A stretch of 64,000 bases of DNA from the NCBI GenBank assembly GCA_013397845.1, contig VZTG01007788.1, forward strand, positions 1 to 64,000, given 5' to 3'. A program made the position numbers and the translations under genes. This document shows positions 61,232-64,000 of the stretch, one piece after another. The DNA is from Melanocharis versteri. Lineage: Eukaryota; Chordata; Aves; Passeriformes; Melanocharitidae. The notes under the pieces are model-generated. The model was not told where the DNA came from and ran no database searches. It saw only the letters and a list, made by a program, of their open reading frames with translations. How positions within the stretch are numbered: position 1 is the stretch's first letter; every line of letters begins with the position of its first letter.

Positions 61232-64000
61232 GGTTACCTTTTAGTATTACTGGGGGGAAAAACAACCACAACACAGAAACACAACTTCAGACATTTAAAA
61301 AAGCATGCTGTAATGCATTCTCCTATAAACAATTCTTATGCTAACAGCTGGATAAGAAATCTTCAAGGTTGAGACTCCATTTCCATAGCATCAGCCACTG
61401 TCCAAACACCTCATATTTGCTGTTTAACTAAGAAAGGACTCACAAGGTCCTATACAGGACATGTGGAGTTCCAAATGCAGTTCTGAGCTGTCCTGATTTG
61501 AATATAAATAAACGAGAACAGGACACATTTTTAAATATTCTGGATGGTCAGAGGGAACATAAAAACATTCCTGAATCTATCCAGTTACTTTTTTGATGCT
61601 TACTGCTTTTCCTTCTTTCCTTTCTCTAATATTGCCACGACTCAGTGATGAGCTTGCAGGAGGGGCTGTTTCCAAAAGTGCTGCCAGTCCTGCAGCTGCT
61701 CCTGGGCCCTGCCACAGGTACCTCCTGAGATCTGCACAGAACAGGGGTGAACAAGGCTTTGGCTAAATTAACCCAGAACAAATTGGTTAGCTGCACTCAG
61801 ATGGGTTTCCTGATTTGGCGCAGGAGCAGCTGCACAGGCACTCACACAGGGACAAGGAAGGGCAGGACCTCCCTATTCCTTGCAGGGTTATCTTATTTCC
61901 CCCTGGACCTGGGTGAGGATGGAGCCACATTTTTCCACTCTCCAGCAGAAGCAGCCAAGAGAGAAATGGGAGGTACAAAAGAAGATTCTATCAGCTTTTT
62001 ACTGATTGTCCTCTGGACAGCGCAGACAGCAAAAGTGCTAGAAATGCTTTGGGGTTATAATTTTTAATACATGCTCAAAAAAAGTGGAAGTTCTCTAGGA
62101 GTTTATTATAAAAGTACCACAGGAGCAGTCAAAATATCAGCCTTAGTTGCTCAGTCACACCACTTGTGGAACCGTTGGAGCCTGCCCTGCCTCCCCACCC
62201 CGAAAACTGTGGCAGCATGAACACCACAGGCCTGGCCTCACTAAAGGACAGCCTGGGCCTCGACAACAGCCCTGCTCACTGCACTGCAATCTTTAAAAGC
62301 CTTTGCTCAGAAATGAGACTCTAAAACTACCTGCCAACCGTGTCTACCCAGACACACTAAAGCCTGACCTCCGAAGGAAAAAGGCACGCAAGTAACCCCA
62401 AAGGTCACTGTTTGATGTTCCATGTCTGTATTACACACCATACTTCACTACAGTACAATTCAATTTTACTCTTAGAGGCCAAGCTGATTTTTTTTGCTGT
62501 GGAAATTGCCAAAGCAGACTTCCCTCCTCTCCCCTTACCCCAGCAGTTGTCTCTTTTTTACCCTAAAATCACAGACTGTGAAAGCAGGACATCCCAAAGG
62601 TATTTAAACAGCCACTGCAAAGCAAGGAAGTGCACTTTGAAGGAAGGAGAACATCAGTGTGCTACCAGAAGATTCTCTGAAAGAGAAGGAGAAGCGCCTG
62701 CATGCCAGTGCCACAGCTCAGGAGGGGCTGTACCTGCAAACAGAGCTGTGCTTGGCTGTGGGCACAGGGCAGGTGCCTCTGAGACTCCAGCACTCCTTTT
62801 GGTTTGGTACGCCTGGGTTTTCCTTCCAGAGCCCATGGCAGAGGAGGCTGTGCACACAGTTTTCATCCTGACAGCCTCACAACGTGTCCTGAGCACTTCC
62901 CTGGAACTAAAAATCACTTCCAGCCCCAGCCGGAATGTGGGATAGCCACAGCACTCCCAGGAGAAAACCTCTGCTGCATTAGAGGGAGGAGGGCATCTAT
63001 GGGACTCAAAGTAGGACTTTGAGGATGAAAGAACAAAATCCTGCATTGGCCAATTTTAGAATTAATCTTTGGGAAAACTACAGGAAGCTGTTAATATAAT
63101 GAAATCTGAATCCATCCACATTTCACCCACCTCACACTATTTTTTTCACCTTTACCCATCATTAACAGTCCTGCTCCTTCAGGGCAGCAGTTCTCTACCC
63201 TTCCGTATCTATGCAGACTTTGCACATTTCTAGCCTGCAATCACCAATTAAACACTGCTCTACTTCTCTGCTACAACTGTCCATTACCTCAAGCCTTCTA
63301 AAAAAAGAAAAGATGGAAAAAAAGAAGTTGAACAAAGTTACAAAGTCTGCTGATATGACATAGAAATTTACCTTTTAGATAAATCTGTTGTCTTTAAGTT
63401 TAAAAAATACAAAAATAATGCTGTCCCCTATCACAATTACTAGCTAGTGACCTAAAATTGTTTCTATCTGCATAACTGTGCAAATCTAAAATTCCAGCTA
63501 TTTCCACAGCACTTCCGAAAAATCAGAGAGGCTCCATTTCCTACAAAAATGGCACAGAACAATAGGAAATGAAGGTAATTATTCAGTGTCCCTCAAAATA
63601 ATGGATTGGCAGTACTTCACCCGACAACTAAAGCACACTAACTACTTAAATAAACAAAATAGACCTTAAGGTCCTGGATGTTCAGCAGTCCTACAGGTCT
63701 GGAAGACAGATGCCCTGCCAGCTCTCAGTGATGTGTCTTGCAAAGAGACAACATTTATTTTCTATGATTCTGCATCCAGCACCTTCCAAAAGCATGAAAA
63801 TCAATTCAGAAATAGTTCTGAGAGGCCTTTTTCTTTTTTTTTTTGCTTATGGTTTTATAATACCAAAAGCTCATCAGCTTCTATATGATAGAATTTGTGA
63901 TATTTTTAATGTTTGGTATTTGCCACATAAAAAAAAAACCAAAACCACAAATTAATATACAAGAGAAAACAGTCTACTCATGTCTTCTATTTCCAAGAAA
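61232..64000 (-). other. RBFOX1: RBFOX1 upstream intron, segment 11
   Basis: Intron-like sequence to the window edge. A 177-codon open frame at 62412-62945 on plus, and a 130-codon frame on minus over the same GC-richer patch, show no domain, membrane pattern or family resemblance. I see nothing else to annotate. Confidence 0.55.

Noticed and set aside
62412..62945. 177-codon plus-strand frame
   Set aside because: No family resemblance, domain or supporting splice signals, and overlapped by another long frame on minus. It lies in a locally GC-richer patch where stops are rarer.
11736..64000. Known alternative N-terminal RBFOX1 exons remembered from mammals
   Set aside because: None of the remembered N-terminal peptides was recognised on the minus strand; the nearest such exons can be much further upstream.
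1..64000. CRISPR array, operon, phage, rRNA or tRNA genes
   Set aside because: Sequence character is vertebrate intronic. The two tandem arrays have no spacers, and no tRNA or rRNA structure was recognised.

Overview
The window is almost entirely non-coding vertebrate DNA, most likely from a bird. It is AT-rich, intron-like and poor in repeats. Its interspersed repeats are two decayed CR1 LINE fragments and a few very old MIR-like SINE remnants, and (AAAC)n/(GTTT)n low-complexity tracts are scattered through it. Nothing in it looks prokaryotic or viral. A passerine is plausible but not demonstrated.

The only coding sequence I can support is one 243-nt exon on the minus strand at 11442-11684. 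It encodes the N-terminal low-complexity segment of the splicing regulator RBFOX1 (A2BP1/Fox-1). It has a clean acceptor with a long polypyrimidine tract and a GTAAGT donor, and it is phase 0 at both ends. RBFOX1 spans very large introns in vertebrates, so the rest of the window is read as RBFOX1 intron. Positions 1-11441 are the intron downstream of the exon, and 11685-64000 are the intron or promoter region upstream of it.

Region by region: a 24-bp minisatellite (1-165); featureless intron with small homeodomain-type motif clusters (166-11441); the RBFOX1 exon; intron with a compact CpG-rich block at 15890-16160 that could be an alternative RBFOX1 first exon or promoter; a CR1 fragment on plus (about 18262-19128); intron; a CR1 fragment on minus (about 27575-28030); intron; a 41-bp minisatellite (37686-38050); a 34-bp-arm hairpin (40529-40612); a 34-nt poly(A) run next to an ambiguous base (42041-42103); a MIR remnant (42441-42545); and intron with A/C-rich tracts (about 49376-49530 and 61115-61231).

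No operon-like set or new multi-gene system is visible. The observations most worth following are the CpG-rich candidate first exon, which can splice in frame to the RBFOX1 exon, and the long intronic hairpin. Most open frames in the window are chance frames, or frames created by tandem repeats and CR1 relics, and are not annotated as genes.
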